A DNA stretch of 64,000 nt from Orychophragmus violaceus (GCA_030180135.1 CM058232.1:76923001-76987000); one strand, 5' to 3'. Shown: positions 34,358 to 47,228, counted from the stretch's first letter. Translations and numbers: made by a program. The notes: generated by a model from the sequence alone, not told the origin.

Positions 34358-37300
34358 ATGTTTGTAGCATCTCCGGTGAAAACGAAATTCTACGGCGCCG
34401 GCCTAGTGAGATCTCCGGCGTTTCCCGTACTTCCACGGCGGCGACAGCACCGAGTTCCATTTTCCGGGAAGGTCCGGGCTGTGATAAGCCGGGAAGAGAA
34501 GGCGGTGGATCAGGAAGATGGAAAAAGTGTAAACAGATCAATCGTAAGTAGCTCTCCTGCGTTTCCATGGGAGAGATCTAAGTATACGGGAACAAAAACA
34601 GTTATGGCGGTTGTGAAGATCAGAAAGAAGATGAGAGAGAAGCTAACGGAGAGGCTTGAACATCAATTAGAGCTTTTAATGAAAGCTATCGGTCAAGGGA
34701 TGTTGATTCAGCTTGTTAGTGAACAAATTGATCCTGGTTCGTTTTCTTTTACCTTAATTACTTCTTTTATTATTTTTTACCAAATTTGTTTATTAAAAGA
34801 CGATTTGCCTTTTTGCATACAAATCAGTTTATCACTTTTTGGAGTACAGAAAAAGCCAAATACACAGATTGAGTTACAGTTTACCAATTTGTTCGCTTCT
34901 GCGGATATATCTTGATTTTTCTGGGTTTTTTGGATTTATCCTGGACTTAGCTCTTGCTAGCATTTTTAGTTTGTTGTTTTTTTTTCTAATATAGTTTTGG
35001 ATCGCGGTTTTGGTGCTAAACTCAAGATGACAGCTACTTACTCGTAAATAGTCAATGATATTTCAATGAACTAAGATGGTGTGGAAAAAAAATTAGAAGC
35101 AAAAATTATTATTCTCTCCCTACCTTGGTGTCATGGCCATTCTCTGCCGGAACTAGTTAGTGGTCATCAACATATTGCAAAACCGAATCTTTCATCCTCC
35201 TGGCCAGATCTGAAACCTTTTTTATTATTTTCTTTGATTGCTTTGTGTATTATCGTGCCAAATCGTCGAGGTTGTCAATCCGGTTTTCCTTCTGAGAATT
35301 CTCAGTAATTCTACAATATTTTTACTTTATAATACTATGAGTGTTAAGTTGTTAGGCTTCCAATCACTAGTAGAAAGTATAGCCATATAGCTACGGAAAA
35401 AATAGTCACGATGCTATAGTCACGGAAAAACATGTTATGGCTATTCCGTGACTATAGCATCGTGGCTAATTTTCCGTAGCTATATGAGCATTTTTCGTGG
35501 CTATTTCATGGCTAACCACGAAAAATACGTGGCCATTCCGTGGCTATATGAATAATTTCTACTAGTAAATTTAAAATTAACTCGTATGATTCACTTGTAC
35601 TATGTGCGAGTACAAATATTTTTAAACATAATTTTTATAAAATTTATTAAATTAATTTAACAACAATAATAATATTATAAAAATCTATATGAGATTATTT
35701 ATAAATAAACATACATACATTATTATGTTTAATAATATATTTATAATTTATTCTAATTAAAATTAACAGTAATAAAATAAATTCAAATTATATATTTTAT
35801 GTTTAAAAATGAATACATAAATATTTTGCTTAAAATATTTATCATTTATATAGATAATATAAATTTACTATATAAAATCCAAAACAATATATTTTTTTGA
35901 AACTCCAAAAATAATATTTATTAATATTTATATTTATCATCTTTTTTTTATTGAAGGTTATGTGTATCTTTAAAATAAAATTAAAAATATTTCTAATATT
36001 ATTTATCATCCCATGTTACTTTTTTATTTTTTTTTATCTAATGTCATGTATATTTCTAAAATAAAATTAAAAATAAAATAAAATGATAAATATGAAATAA
36101 ATTAAGGTGAACACATTAATTAGTCTAATTTCATTAATGAAAAATTAGTAATTAACCATTTTGAAAGTAAATATAAAGACAAAAACATTTCTCAATTAAT
36201 ATAAAAATTAGCCATAAGTGGATTGACTCAAATCATTTATATATTAGTTAAGTTTTTGCTACATACTCATGTAAGATAGCACAAGATGGTGTGGAACTTA
36301 TCTTGGTGAGATGTAATGTGTATAAGGAATAAATAAATGGCCACATGATATAATGGCCACATGATAAAGTGAGAATGAGTGTTGAGTGAATGATTGTTGT
36401 GTGAATGATGTTGTATGTGGGGAATGTGTGTGCATACCGGTGAGTTGTATCTCATCTGAAGAGTGATTTGCGAGAGGGAGTGTGAGTATAAATTGTTGTG
36501 TGCGGGTTTATAAAAAAGGGATCAATTGATTTGATCTCATGTTCAGGGGGAGAGAGAGAGAGCTCCTTAACAATTCTCTTTCACTTTGTAATCAGTGTTC
36601 TTATCAATATAAACTTCATTTCTTGTGTGATTCATTTTTCTCAAATACACATAACAACTTGGTATCAGAGCCCAATTATTTTTCTTATATTTTGATTATA
36701 AAAAATAAATTATGGCTCCAAAAAAAGACGGTAGAACTTACGGTGGAGAAAGTAGCTGCAAATGGAGAACTCTACAGAACAACAGTCCCCAAGAGTTGGT
36801 GTTAACAAACCAGTGGTTACGTCCTTACAAACGGGCCAGCATTTGGGAAACGGGTTAAACATGACAAAAACCAAAATCGATAATATCCCCAACAACACAA
36901 CAAAGAAGTTTCGAGGACATAACAACAAAGCTGTCAACATCAACCACCAACGACTAAAACCACTGTTCCGTCGATTGACGCCAGCGGAGATCACAAAAAT
37001 GGAAGGCAGAAGGACTATGTTTCAAATGCGACGACAAGTTTCACGTCAATAACGTATGTCCTAGAAAAGAACTGTTGGTACTCGTTGTACAAGAAGATGG
37101 CGCAAATACATAATTGTTGGAAGAACCGATGGTGAATAATGGAAAAACAATTGCCTACCTTTGACCTTGAGGACAAGGTCAGTTAAAATGGAAGGGGTAT
37201 TGTTACATACTCATGATGTACGATAGCACAAGATGGTGAGAAACTTATCTTGATAGGATGAAATGAGTGGAAGGAATAAAGAAATGACCACATGATATAA

Positions 37301-38368
37301 TGGCCACATGATAAAGTGAGAATGAATGTTGAGTGAATGATTGTTGTGTGAATGATGTTGTCCGTGGGAAATGTATGTGCATACAGGTGAGTTGTATCTC
37401 ATCTGAAGAGTGATTTGCGAGAGGGAGTGAGTATAAATTGTTGTGTGTGGGTTTGTAAGAAAGGGATCAATTGATTTGATCTCATGTTCTAGGGGAAAGA
37501 GAGAGAGATCCATAACAATTCTCTTTCTCACTTTGTAATCAGTATTCTTTTTAATATAAACTTTTTTCTTGTGTGATTCATTTTGCTCAAATACACGTAA
37601 TCGTTTTTTTTTCCCTCTAATTTCCGATGTAAAACAATTATCACACATTTTCTAGAGATTAAGATATTTCAATACTTCCTTTTGAGATAATACCTTTTCT
37701 AGCAATTAATTTCGACAGATCATCAATTCTAAGATCCGAACATGGACCACTTTTGGACTAAGTTACGAGAGTGTGTAGACCAAGTTTTGATATTATGTTA
37801 AGTTTTTTTTAGATTTCCAATTTAAAATCAATTGACCATAAATGAATTGACGGAAATCATTTATATATTAGTGAAAATCCTTCCCAATTTCAAATGTGAG
37901 ACAATTATCGCATACTATTTAGAAATTACATTGTAATTTATTAATTTTTACATTTTCTCAATATTGAATTCATAATTTAAAATGGGTGGAGTTTAGTATA
38001 AGGGTATACATGGTTGCATAATTAGCAAAATATTCTAATATTTACTCTAAAAATTACCATTTGAAAAAAGTTGTGGAAAATAGTTCCACTAAGTCTGATA
38101 AAACTTAATTTTATTAAGAAAAAATAATTTTTCGTTCGTCTATTTATGAGAGGAATGAGCGGAATACAATTATGCAATTTAATTTTGTTTATAATTGTTT
38201 AATCCGCATTATAAAAATAAATTAATAATTTAGGTTTAAAAAAAAATTTGTGTTATTTGAGAATAACTATATCGTAAAGATAAAGAGATTGAAATAGCGA
38301 TTTTGCATTATAAGTTTTAATATTGAATAATTTTGATATTTTTATTAAATTAAAATATATGATTTTGA

Positions 38369-38407
<39 letters not shown>

Positions 38408-41400
38408 TTAAACTCGTGCAAAATTCATTTTTAGAATTCGAAATTGGCTAATTTATTTTTTAACCCGCTCTTATAATAGTTTAAATATTTTGCAATATGA
38501 TGTAACAACCCGCTAAAAATACAATCGTAAAAACAAATTCTTAAAAAATAAATTAATTTAATATAATTTTAAATTTTTATTATAATATAAACATAAATAT
38601 TTATATTTGAAATAAAAATAAAGAAGATATTAAAATATATTATATTTGAATTTTTAATATAATCATAATTAAAGAATATTATCTTATATATATAAAATAG
38701 TTGATGTTTAAATTATTTAGTTATATTTATCAATTGATTTAATAGTTTCATGTTTATATATAAAAAATGAAACCCATTATATTTAGCTTGGATACATGTT
38801 TAGTAATTGTCTTGTTTGGAAACATGGATAGTAGAGAAAATGTTATATTCCTTAATTACCCTTAATGAATATTAAAACACTCTTAAATTTCTAATGGCAC
38901 AAATTGTAAATAACACATGCCCCAAAGATTAGTTTCCTAAAAACTCTAATTTTTTAATAGTATTTGATTCTATTCACATAGTTCTTCTAGTAATAACCAT
39001 TTGCACCCTAAGATTATATAATAACTTAGTGAAAGTCTTAAATAATGTAGAAGAAAAGAAGCGACTTTTCATGCCTTTCCTTAGCGTTAGACATTTACCA
39101 ACACATGCTTCTTTCATGCCTGTTTGAACTTTGCAGGTAACACAAAGTTTTGTTATTATATATTTCAGAAACTGGCTCAGGTCGAAGGAGTTTAGAAACT
39201 CCAGTGCTTGGACTCCCCAAGGCACGGAAAGATCCCAGTTACCTCGAATTCACAGCCAACTTCACAGTCCCGACTGACTTTGGTAAACCAGGTGCCATTC
39301 TTGTCACCAATCTCCTTACTACAGAGATTTGCTTGTCGGAGATCATCATCTGTGATGGCAGTGACACCATTCTCTTCCCTGGAAACACTTGGATCCACTC
39401 CAAGAATGATAACCCTCAAGCCAGGATTATCTTCACAAGTCAAGTGAGAATCTTTCTTCTTCTTCTTCTTATCATTAAACTTCTGATTTTTATTCTTAAA
39501 CATCTTTTTGCTAACCAGTGTGAACTTATTATTCATCATGTTATGTCATAGCCATGCTTACCTTCCCAGACTCCATCCGGGATCAAAGAGCTACGAGAAA
39601 TGGACTTGAAATGTGTTCGTGGTAACGGGAAAGGCGAGAGAAAGCCTCATGAGAGGATCTACGATTACGATATATACAACGATTTGGGCGATCCTCGTAA
39701 AAAGGATCGAGTTAGACCTATTCTTGGTGTCCCAGAGAGGCCCTATCCAAGACGCTGCAGGTCTGGCCGGCCTCTCGTTTCAACAGGTGATTGATTGATC
39801 TCTTTCTAGCAAGTATAAGACATTGTTTTGGTTCTTGACTTGGTGAAATCATTCAGACCCACCGTGTGAGAGCAGAGGAAAAGAGAAGGATGAGTTTTAT
39901 GTTCCGAGAGACGAAGTTTTTGAGGATATCAAGAGAGACACTTTTAGAGCTGGGAGATTTAAGGCTCTCTTTCACAATCTCGTGCCATCGATTGCAGCTG
40001 CTTTGTCAAACTTAGACATTCCCTTTACGTGCTTCTCGGATATCGACAGGTTATACAAATCTGACATTGTCTTGAGACCTACTGAGCCAAAAGATGCAGG
40101 CCTTGGCGGGTTCTTTGGTGGTTTGGTGGATGGGATCCTCAACGTTGGGGAAACACTGCTAAAATATGACACTCCATCCGTTATAAAATGTAATTACTGT
40201 TTCATACTTGAAAATTGTCTCATTTCGAGTAACATCATTCTTGAAATATAATATGTATTTTGTGGTTTGGTTGTTCAGGGGACAGATTTGCGTGGCTGCG
40301 AGACAATGAATTTGGACGCCAAGCTCTCGCTGGTGTCAATCCTGTGAACATTGAGCTTCTCAAGGTATGTTTCATTTTCACCATTTTTAAATCAAGAATA
40401 TTCTGTAAGAGTTTCTGAAACTTTTTGTAAGTATTTACAGGAGCTGCCAATTCGAAGCAAGCTTGACCCGGCTCTATATGGATCTCCAGAATCTGCTCTC
40501 ACAGAAGAAGTGATAGCTCGAGAAGTTTTACACTATGGAATGACTTTGGAACAGGTTTATTAGTGTTACAACAATTGTTTTACAACTATAAATCTTCTCA
40601 TCTTCTTGATGGCAAGACTAAAAGGTTAATTTAATGTATTGGTGAGTGTAGGCGTTTGAGGAGAAGAGATTGTTTCTCCTGGATTACCATGACATGCTTC
40701 TGCCATTTGTAGACAAGATAAACTCCATCAAAGAGGATCCAAGAAAGACATATGCTTCCAGAACTGTTTTCTTCTATTCAAAGGCAGGTGCCCTGAGGCC
40801 GTTGGCCATAGAGCTCTCGTTGCCTCCCACACCCGAGAACGAGAACAAGTTTGTTTACGCTCACGGACATGACGCTACTACTCACTGGATTTGGAAACTA
40901 GCCAAAGCTCATGTCTGCTCAAATGATGCTGGTGTTCACCAACTAGTCAACCACTGGTAACTTATGTTACTTGAACTTTTCCTCCAGCTTGATTTGTAGT
41001 CTCCATTGATTTGTCTTTTTGGAAACTCACAGGCTAAGGACTCACGCTTGCATGGAGCCTTACATCGTTGCTACTAACAGACAATTCAGTTCGATGCATC
41101 CTGTTTACAAGCTGCTTCATCCGCATATGCGCTACACGCTAGAAATCAATGCACGTGCACGTAAAAGCTTAATCAATGGAGGAGGAATTATCGAAAGTTG
41201 CTTCACTCCAGGAAAATACTCAATGGAACTAAGCTCTGCAGCATACAAAACTATGTGGCGCTTTGACATGGAAGGACTTCCTGCTGATCTTCTTCGAAGG
41301 GGAATGGCAGAGGAAGATTCTTCAGCTGAATGTGGTGTGAAGCTTGTGATCGAAGATTATCCGTATGCAGCAGATGGTCTTTTGATCTGGAAATCCATCA

Positions 41401-42059
41401 AGAACCTAGTTGAGTCATATGTGAAACACTTCTACTCTGATCCCAAATCCATAACCTCTGACTTTGAGCTCCAAGCTTGGTGGGATGAGATCAAGAACAA
41501 AGGTCACTACGACAAGAAAGACGAGCCTTGGTGGCCTAAACTCGACACAAAGGAAGACTTGTCCGAAATCCTAACCAACATGATATGGATCGCCTCAGGA
41601 CAACACGCAGCCCTTAACTTCGGGCAATACCCGTTCGGAGGGTATGTCCCGAACCGACCTACGCTGTTGAGGAAACTTATACCACACGAAAATGACCCAG
41701 ACTACGAAATGTTCATGAGAAACCCTCAGTACAGCTTCCTAAGCTCTTTACCGACACAACTCCAAGCAACGAAAGTGATGGCGGTACAAGAGACGCTCTC
41801 GACGCATTCTGCTGACGAAGAGTACTTGGTCGACCTGAAAGAAAATCAGAGACGTTGGTTTGAAGATGAGGAAGTGGTTAAGTATTTTAACAAGTTTTCG
41901 GAGGAACTTGAGGAGATAGAGATGAAGATCAATAAGAGGAACAAAGATAAGAAACTGAAGAACAGAACAGGTGCTGGAATGCCTCCTTACGAACTACTTA
42001 TACCTACTTCACCACATGGAGTCACTGGCCGTGGTATTCCCAACAGCATTTCCATCTAG
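34358..42059 (+). CDS. LOX6: 13-lipoxygenase, plastid, LOX6 orthologue (8 exons)
   Basis: The enzyme adds oxygen to C13 of linolenic acid, the first step of jasmonate synthesis, in plastids. By GT-AG junctions and phase the exons are 34358-34736, 39169-39443, 39552-39786, 39857-40189, 40279-40364, 40441-40554, 40652-40956 and 41033-42059. Together they give 2,754 nt, 917 residues, the length I recall for Arabidopsis LOX6. The N-terminus (MFVASPVKTKF..., rich in Ser, Arg and Lys) is a plastid transit peptide. A PLAT domain (about residues 100-230) is followed by the catalytic domain. The motif H570-X4-H575-X4-H580-X17-H598-X8-H607 is complete. Iron ligands read H575, H580, H767, N771 and the C-terminal I917. 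No stop or shift is found. Intron 1 is 4,432 bp and full of transposons; the other seven are short. Identity as LOX6 rather than LOX3/4 rests on the N-terminus and overall match from memory. Confidence 0.95.
35365..35567. mobile_element. CACTA-type MITE, 203 bp, in LOX6 intron 1
   Basis: The left end CACTAGTAGAAA and right end TTTCTACTAGTA are inverted repeats with one changed end base. The 3-bp duplication AAT (35362-35364, 35568-35570) fits CACTA elements. The interior is a long foldback of CGTGGCTAT/ATAGCCACG-like phrases that could form a hairpin RNA when transcribed within the intron. Confidence 0.8.
36257..37602 (+). mobile_element. Small non-autonomous LTR retrotransposon (TRIM-like) in LOX6 intron 1
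   Basis: LTRs at 36257-36656 and 37201-37602 (about 400 bp each), primer site TGGTATCAGAGC at 36660-36671, polypurine tract AAAATGGAAGGGG before 37201, and duplication GTTTT (36252-36256, 37603-37607). The internal part is only about 545 bp. It keeps a single recognisable remnant, a gag zinc knuckle CFKCDDKFHVNNVC (about 37017-37058, CX2CX4HX4C), preceded by LTPAEITK in another frame. It therefore derives from a gypsy element rather than being wholly non-coding. The LTRs differ at many sites, so it is not recent. Confidence 0.85.
38169..38968 (-). mobile_element. Helitron copy, 3'-truncated, in LOX6 intron 1
   Basis: The reverse complement starts TCAAATACTATTAAAAAATTAG and follows the Helitron at 27779-28835 through the same landmarks: GGGTAATTAAGGAATATAAC, CCATGTTTCCAAACAAGACA, the (AT)n run and ACGATTGTATTTTTAGCGGG. 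Similarity stops at about 38169, so the last 100 bp or so with the terminal hairpin are missing. Confidence 0.8.
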
Positions 42060-43443
42060 TTTATGTGATTATTATGAAATATGGGATTTTGTTTTGTGGT
42101 CGAGTCTGTATCTGTAGATTGATCATATATGAGGATTCTAACCTTTTTTTTATATTTAATACAATGTATCATGATAATAATGCAAGAGAGTTCAATAAAC
42201 TCACTTCCACTCATAGACCTAGGGTTGGTCTTGGGAACTATCATTAGAAACATTCGTATGGCATCAGTACCATATTCATGTGAACCTCATATACGGAACA
42301 AAAGAAAGTTTTTAATGAGAGACTATACATAAAGCTTTATCCTAAATCATAATTATTACTCTTCTGTTTCACAAGGAGTGTCATTCTACGCTTTTTTTCT
42401 TGTTTCACAAAGAGTGTCACTTTATATTTCCAATATCATTTTTTACATTGATTTCTTATTTTACCATTCACTCAAAACTCATTTTATTTAAATCTAAATA
42501 TTTTAGTTCAATTAATGATGTAATAAATAAGGCTATTTTTGTATAATTACTGATTTTTTTTAATATGTGTGAAATGTGTCAAAATGACGAAACATGGGGA
42601 ATATATTATAAGGGGGAAATAATTGAGACTAGTTTTATTTTATATCTACAAAGTACATTGATATATAACGGAAAAAAGATTATTGAATGGAAAATATCAT
42701 TATCCTAGATAATTATACTAAGGACACTGAAAATCAAATTGCAAAGTACTCCCTCGGTTTCAATTTAAGTGTCATTCTATGATTATTTTTTGTTTCAAAT
42801 TAAGTGTCATTTGACATTTTCAATGTAATTTTTGTCAAAAAATACCTAATATAACTTCAAGTTAAAACAACAAAACATTTTGATTTAAAAAATATATATA
42901 AGAAACTGTATCACAATCTCTCGATTGACAATATATCCCACAAGTTATTTAATAATTAAATAGTTTCTATTTCGTTTTCCAATGTAGTCAACAATACACA
43001 CTACCAAAAATAAGGGTTTTTACATCACTAGATTACCATCATTTTGTTAAATAATGCTAAATCCATAAAAGTGATGCAAACTACCATCATAATTTTAAGT
43101 AACGTTAATATCCTTGTTAAAACTTTCTGAAGTTAATTGCACCCACTATATCATTTTTGGAAAGTAATAGCAAATATGTATCTTTCAAATTCCTGCTTCA
43201 ATTATGTATATTTTTTTGTCTTTTAGCAAGTTACAATGTCAATTTTACCCTTCTCTCTTATTTCAAATTGCCAATGTACTTAGTTAGTTCACTTAGTATT
43301 TACTCTCACTAGTTATTCATTTGTTTACTATTTTAGTTTGTTTTGGACTACTTTTTATCTGAACTAAATTGGTGAATACAAATTGAAGGATTTGAATATA
43401 TTTCGGATCTGCTTAGAAATCGTGATATACTTTCTCAAAACCC
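42060..43443. other. Region between LOX6 and the MULE gene
   Basis: It includes the LOX6 3' UTR (AT-rich, AATAAT/AATACAAT signals near 42150-42180), a Stowaway-like MITE (42359-42601), and a second one-sided CTCCCTCGGTTTCAATTTAAG end at about 42750. A CACTACCAAAAATAAGGG end near 42999 looks like the left terminus of a CACTA element with no visible partner. No gene is seen. Confidence 0.5.
42359..42601. mobile_element. Degenerate Stowaway-like MITE
   Basis: Ends CTCTTCTGTTTCAC and (reverse) TTCCCCATGTTTCGTC pair imperfectly and are flanked by TA on both sides. Length of about 243 bp matches the copy at 31298. Both ends have drifted. Confidence 0.6.
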
Positions 43444-46400
43444 ATGGATACCGAAGATTATCCAGACGAGATTATGAAATGTGTAGTAGTTTGCGGCTCT
43501 TGGCTGGTCACCGGCGACGGAGCCTGGAAATTCATCGTAGACATTGAAAGGGTCTCTCGGGTCGTCCCAATGAAGATGAGCATGAAGATGAAAGAGCTAG
43601 TCGTCCTTGTTATGGCAGAGTTTGGTTTGGAATGTGCTTCGAAGTTAAAGCTCAGCTACACGCCTTCTCTTACCTTGTCCTCTATTTGTAATGACAGCTC
43701 GCCGCCTATCATGGTCACAACAGATTTAGGGCTTTCCTGTTTCCTGGATTTTCTGTCATCTAACCGGTCAACGAAGCTATTCCTGTCTGTGGGGAAGATA
43801 GTTAGGAAAGAAGGCGATTCTGCAAAGAAAAAGGCGTCCAAGTTAGTTCACCGAGGGAGGTTCATGACTCCTAAAAGAATATTTTTTGATTCAACTCCCT
43901 CTGGTAGCAGAGACTCTCCGGTCATGCTTGACGATGAAAATGTTGAAGCGCTAGACTTGATGTTTCGTTCTTGTTCACCTCCAGGCAAACGCTCTGATGG
44001 ATTGATAGTTCCAGGCGTAAGGCCATTCGTTAAACAAGAATTTGTCGATTCAGTTTCAAATTCTCGAAACCATTCACTGGTCGAATGTGGTATGCTACTC
44101 AGTCCCTCCTTGTTTTTCAATAACTTCGATCCCAAAAAAACCCCACTTAACTAACTTTTTTATGTCTTCGGTTTCAGACTATCCATCCAACGCTGAGTTA
44201 ATGGACAGAAGGAACGTACGTTTTCCAAATAACAAGCCACAATTCAGTTTTGAATTGTTGGACAGAGATAGTCAAGAAGATGGCCTCCCCAACGAAAATA
44301 TAATACCAAAAGCGCTACCAAACATTCCACCTAGCGACGATTTAGTGGATATAGAAGTTAATTACGTTTCTACTAGCAAAGAGAAGGTTATCAATGACTC
44401 CGAGAGAAATAAAATAACGCTACCCACCCCTGCAACTCCCACTGGATTAGTGGATTGTTCTGTTGCACCCGGTCCAGACAAAACGGTGCCATTCAATTTC
44501 AATTTGCTAGATAACCAAGAATATGTATCCACGGATAACGAAACTGTTAATCCCCAGGTGTCTGACTATCCAAATTGCGATGCTGATATGGCAGTAGGAG
44601 GTGAAGTAGAAAACTGTACGCCAGATAGTGATGAGCATGGATCGTCAGACGAGGTACCCGTGGATGTTGGCAATGTGGATCGTGAGTTTTGGTCCAATCT
44701 CATCGATGATGAATATGGAAGCTCCAACGCACTGAATGTGATGTCTGAAATCCCCGTTGAAGTAGGTAATAGATCCAAACGAAATTCTGTTGAATCTTGT
44801 CCTGTCCAGCAAGACTACGTGTACAGGTGGCGCGGTACTGAATCTTGTGGCACCTCATACCCTACCGTCGAAGAACCAGCTGATATCCCACCAATGGTGG
44901 ATGACACTACTTATCAACGAGATCCTGTCCCTGACTTAGATTTAGACTCAATGGGTGATGATCTGTACAAAGGTAAACTTTTCAAGAGCAAAGACGATTG
45001 TTTAGTATGGTTAGCAATCCATGCTATAAGGAACAAGTTTCATTACTTAAAACCTGTGTCCACTCTTCACAAAGTTGTTATCCATTGCCCGGATAAGACT
45101 TGAAACTGGAGTGTTATGGTTCATGCGACGAAGGACACTGGATATTGGGAGGTACGCAAGGCAGAGTTACATCACTCTTGTTGTACTGATACTAGGAATA
45201 AGTATCGGAAACTTGGGACGACAAAGGTCATTGCCACTGTTTTCAAAGATAAATATTCAGACTCTGCATCTGGTCCGAAACCAACTGGACTCAAAGCATT
45301 ATTGATGAAGGAGCTACGTATCGATGCATCGTATAACAAGTGTTGGCGCGCACGGTCGAAGGCACTGATGATGCTACGAGGTACAAATGATGGATCATAT
45401 AGGAAGTTGCCAGAATTTTTGCATATGCTAAAACTTGCTAACCCTGGTACCATTGCTGATCTCGAAACCGAGGTTGACGCATTAGGTTGCGAGCGTTTTC
45501 TATATCTATTCTTAGCCTTTGGCGCATCCATAAAAGGTTTTGCGAAGCTGCGCAAAATGATTATAGTGAATGGTACACATTTGACTGGTAGATACGGGGG
45601 AGTTCTGCTTACCGCAAGTGGACATGATGCTAATTTCCAAGTCTTTCACTTGCGTTCTGTATCGTGGACAAAGAGAATGAGGAGTCCTGGACATATTTCT
45701 TTTTCAAGCTTGAAAAGATTATTGCCGACAGCCCCACATTGACATTCATATCGGACAGATGCCAGTCAATATACAAAGCAAAGGGTAGGATTTTCCCGCG
45801 AGCTCACCATGGAGCATGTCTTGAGCATGTCCATAGAAATGTTAAAGCCAGGTTTAAATCCGCAGGGCTTGCGCAACTAGTCAAGTTGGCGGGGAATGCA
45901 TACAGGATTGGTGAATACCGTGAAACATACAATCGTATCAAAAACAACAATGCAGAATGCGCTAAGTATCTTGACAATATAGCCGTTGGACACTGGACCA
46001 GAGCATATTTCAAAGGAGAACGTTACAATCTTATGACAAGCAATATCGCCGAGACATTGAACAAAGCGTTGCTTGATGGTAGGAGCGAACCCATTGTAGA
46101 TCTTGTCACTTGTATACGGTCTATGTTGACCAGGTGGTTCAGTTCTAGACGTAGGAAATCAGCGGCACACCAACCACTAGTCTCTATTGAGGTTGATAAG
46201 CTAATGGATGAACATATGCAGTCAGTCCACGGTTCTAAGATAGCTAGTGTTTCGAACTGGAATTTCGAAATTGTCGGCCAGTTTGGGGGGGGGGGATCGA
46301 TTCACGTTCTTCTGGATGACAAGCGATGCACATGAAAGTTATTTGACAAGCTTAAAATTCCATGTGGCCACGCCTTAATAGCTGCGGACAATGATGACGT

Positions 46401-46770
46401 ATCATATACGTTTCTATGTGATTCTCATTATAAGACATCCTCTTGGAGGGAGACTTATGAAGGAGTGGTTATCCCAGGTGGGAATCCTAACGACATCGAC
46501 ATACCGGCTGATGTTCGGAACCGTTACCTTTATTCTCCAGACGTTGACAAACCATCTGGTAGACCTAAGGAAGGAAGGTATCCATCAATCGGTGAATACC
46601 AGGCAATACCCTTACCCTTTGATGTGTATTTACATGTAGTCTGATCATTGTTCTAATTTCTATCTTTGCACTATTTTTTTTTCCAGAAGGAGAAGACCCC
46701 TCGATCAACCCCAAACATATGTTCCAAATGCGGTGGAGTTAATCACAACCGTGCTACTTGCAAAACCTAA
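43444..46770 (+). pseudogene. Mutator-like (MULE) transposase gene, damaged
   Basis: The transposase cuts and moves the element. Exon 1 (43444-44089, N-terminal PB1-like segment of MULE proteins) joins 44178 across a GTATGC...TTTCAG intron. A long acidic linker leads to the MuDR-type block LYKGKLFKSKDDC. TGA at 45101-45103 stands where the Cys of the CNWSV motif belongs. The catalytic core follows (RKMIIVNGTHLTGRYGG with the first Asp replaced by Asn). A one-base shift lies near 45650, then VDKENEESWTYFF, FISDRCQSI and CLEHVHRNVKARF. A second TGA (46333-46335) stands at the second Cys of the SWIM finger, and PCGHALIAA follows. The end is a zinc knuckle CSKCGGVNHNRATC after an intron of about 110 bp. 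Three lesions and a mutated DDE residue mean it is inactive. The type resembles VANDAL/MuDR proteins. Confidence 0.88.
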
Positions 46771-47228
46771 TAACAAACTGTTTGAATTTCGCTTTTTGCT
46801 TATAACGAGCCATGTTTTTTGTTCAATTAATTATGGATACCTATTACGCTCGTTATATTGGATGGCACCTTTTATTGTGATGGATACCTGTTGCATTACT
46901 TCGTTTTGATTTGACTTTGATGTTGACCTTTTGTAAAACTTTTGATATTGTTTTAGTGTTTCCTCGTAAAGGTGCTACTACTCGCTTTCCTAAGCAGCTG
47001 GCCAAAACAGTTTCAACTATATTACATTTACCCATGGCTACGAACTACTTTCAACGTGTCTTCAATTGTTCGTATTGCCTACAAATTATCCATATAAGCT
47101 ACTTGTTGTGGATTGCTCTTTTACTTCATTTTGGTAGATTGATCATCATTTCCTATATATTGGACGTCTTAGAAATCAGACGTCCTACCACTCAGAGCCC
47201 CTATTACGTAGGTACAACGTTTCACAAA
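46771..47228. promoter_or_regulatory. MULE non-coding spacer 1 with ATGGATAC motifs
   Basis: ATGGATAC at 46833 and 46880, both followed by CTRTT (CTATT and CTGTT). There is no gene of its own; an upstream frame runs into the GRF gene but the first family-like Met is at 47229. Confidence 0.6.

Larger units (their letters stand above)
34737..39168 (+). other. LOX6 intron 1, 4.4 kb, transposon-filled
   Basis: Donor G|GTTCGT at 34737 and acceptor TATTTCAG at 39161-39168. Exon 1 ends in phase 1 (GATCCTG) and exon 2 starts AAACTGG, restoring Glu-Thr. It holds a CACTA-type MITE, a small LTR element and a Helitron fragment, plus AT-rich filler at 35568-36250 and 37608-38168. Motifs shared by 36200-36250 and 37840-37900 (AATCATTTATATATTAGT) hint at an older duplicated repeat around the LTR element. 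Confidence 0.9.

Noticed and set aside
34299..34568. Minus-strand frame over LOX6 exon 1
   Set aside because: Shadow of the coding exon; no independent evidence.
34358..34915. LOX6 exon 1 read through into the intron as a 185-aa protein
   Set aside because: The GT at 34737 and the phase match to exon 2 give the full lipoxygenase. The read-through tail is AT-rich intron.
36762..37052. Frame of 96 aa inside the small LTR element as an intact gene
   Set aside because: The zinc knuckle lies in another frame, so this is a shifted gag remnant.
42993..43090. CACTA element starting CACTACCAAAAATAAGGG
   Set aside because: Only one end is seen and no partner or 3-bp duplication was found, so it is mentioned only in the spacer entry.
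45101..45103. TGA decoded as selenocysteine
   Set aside because: Land plants lack the selenocysteine insertion machinery as far as known, and the same gene has a frameshift, so it is a pseudogene.
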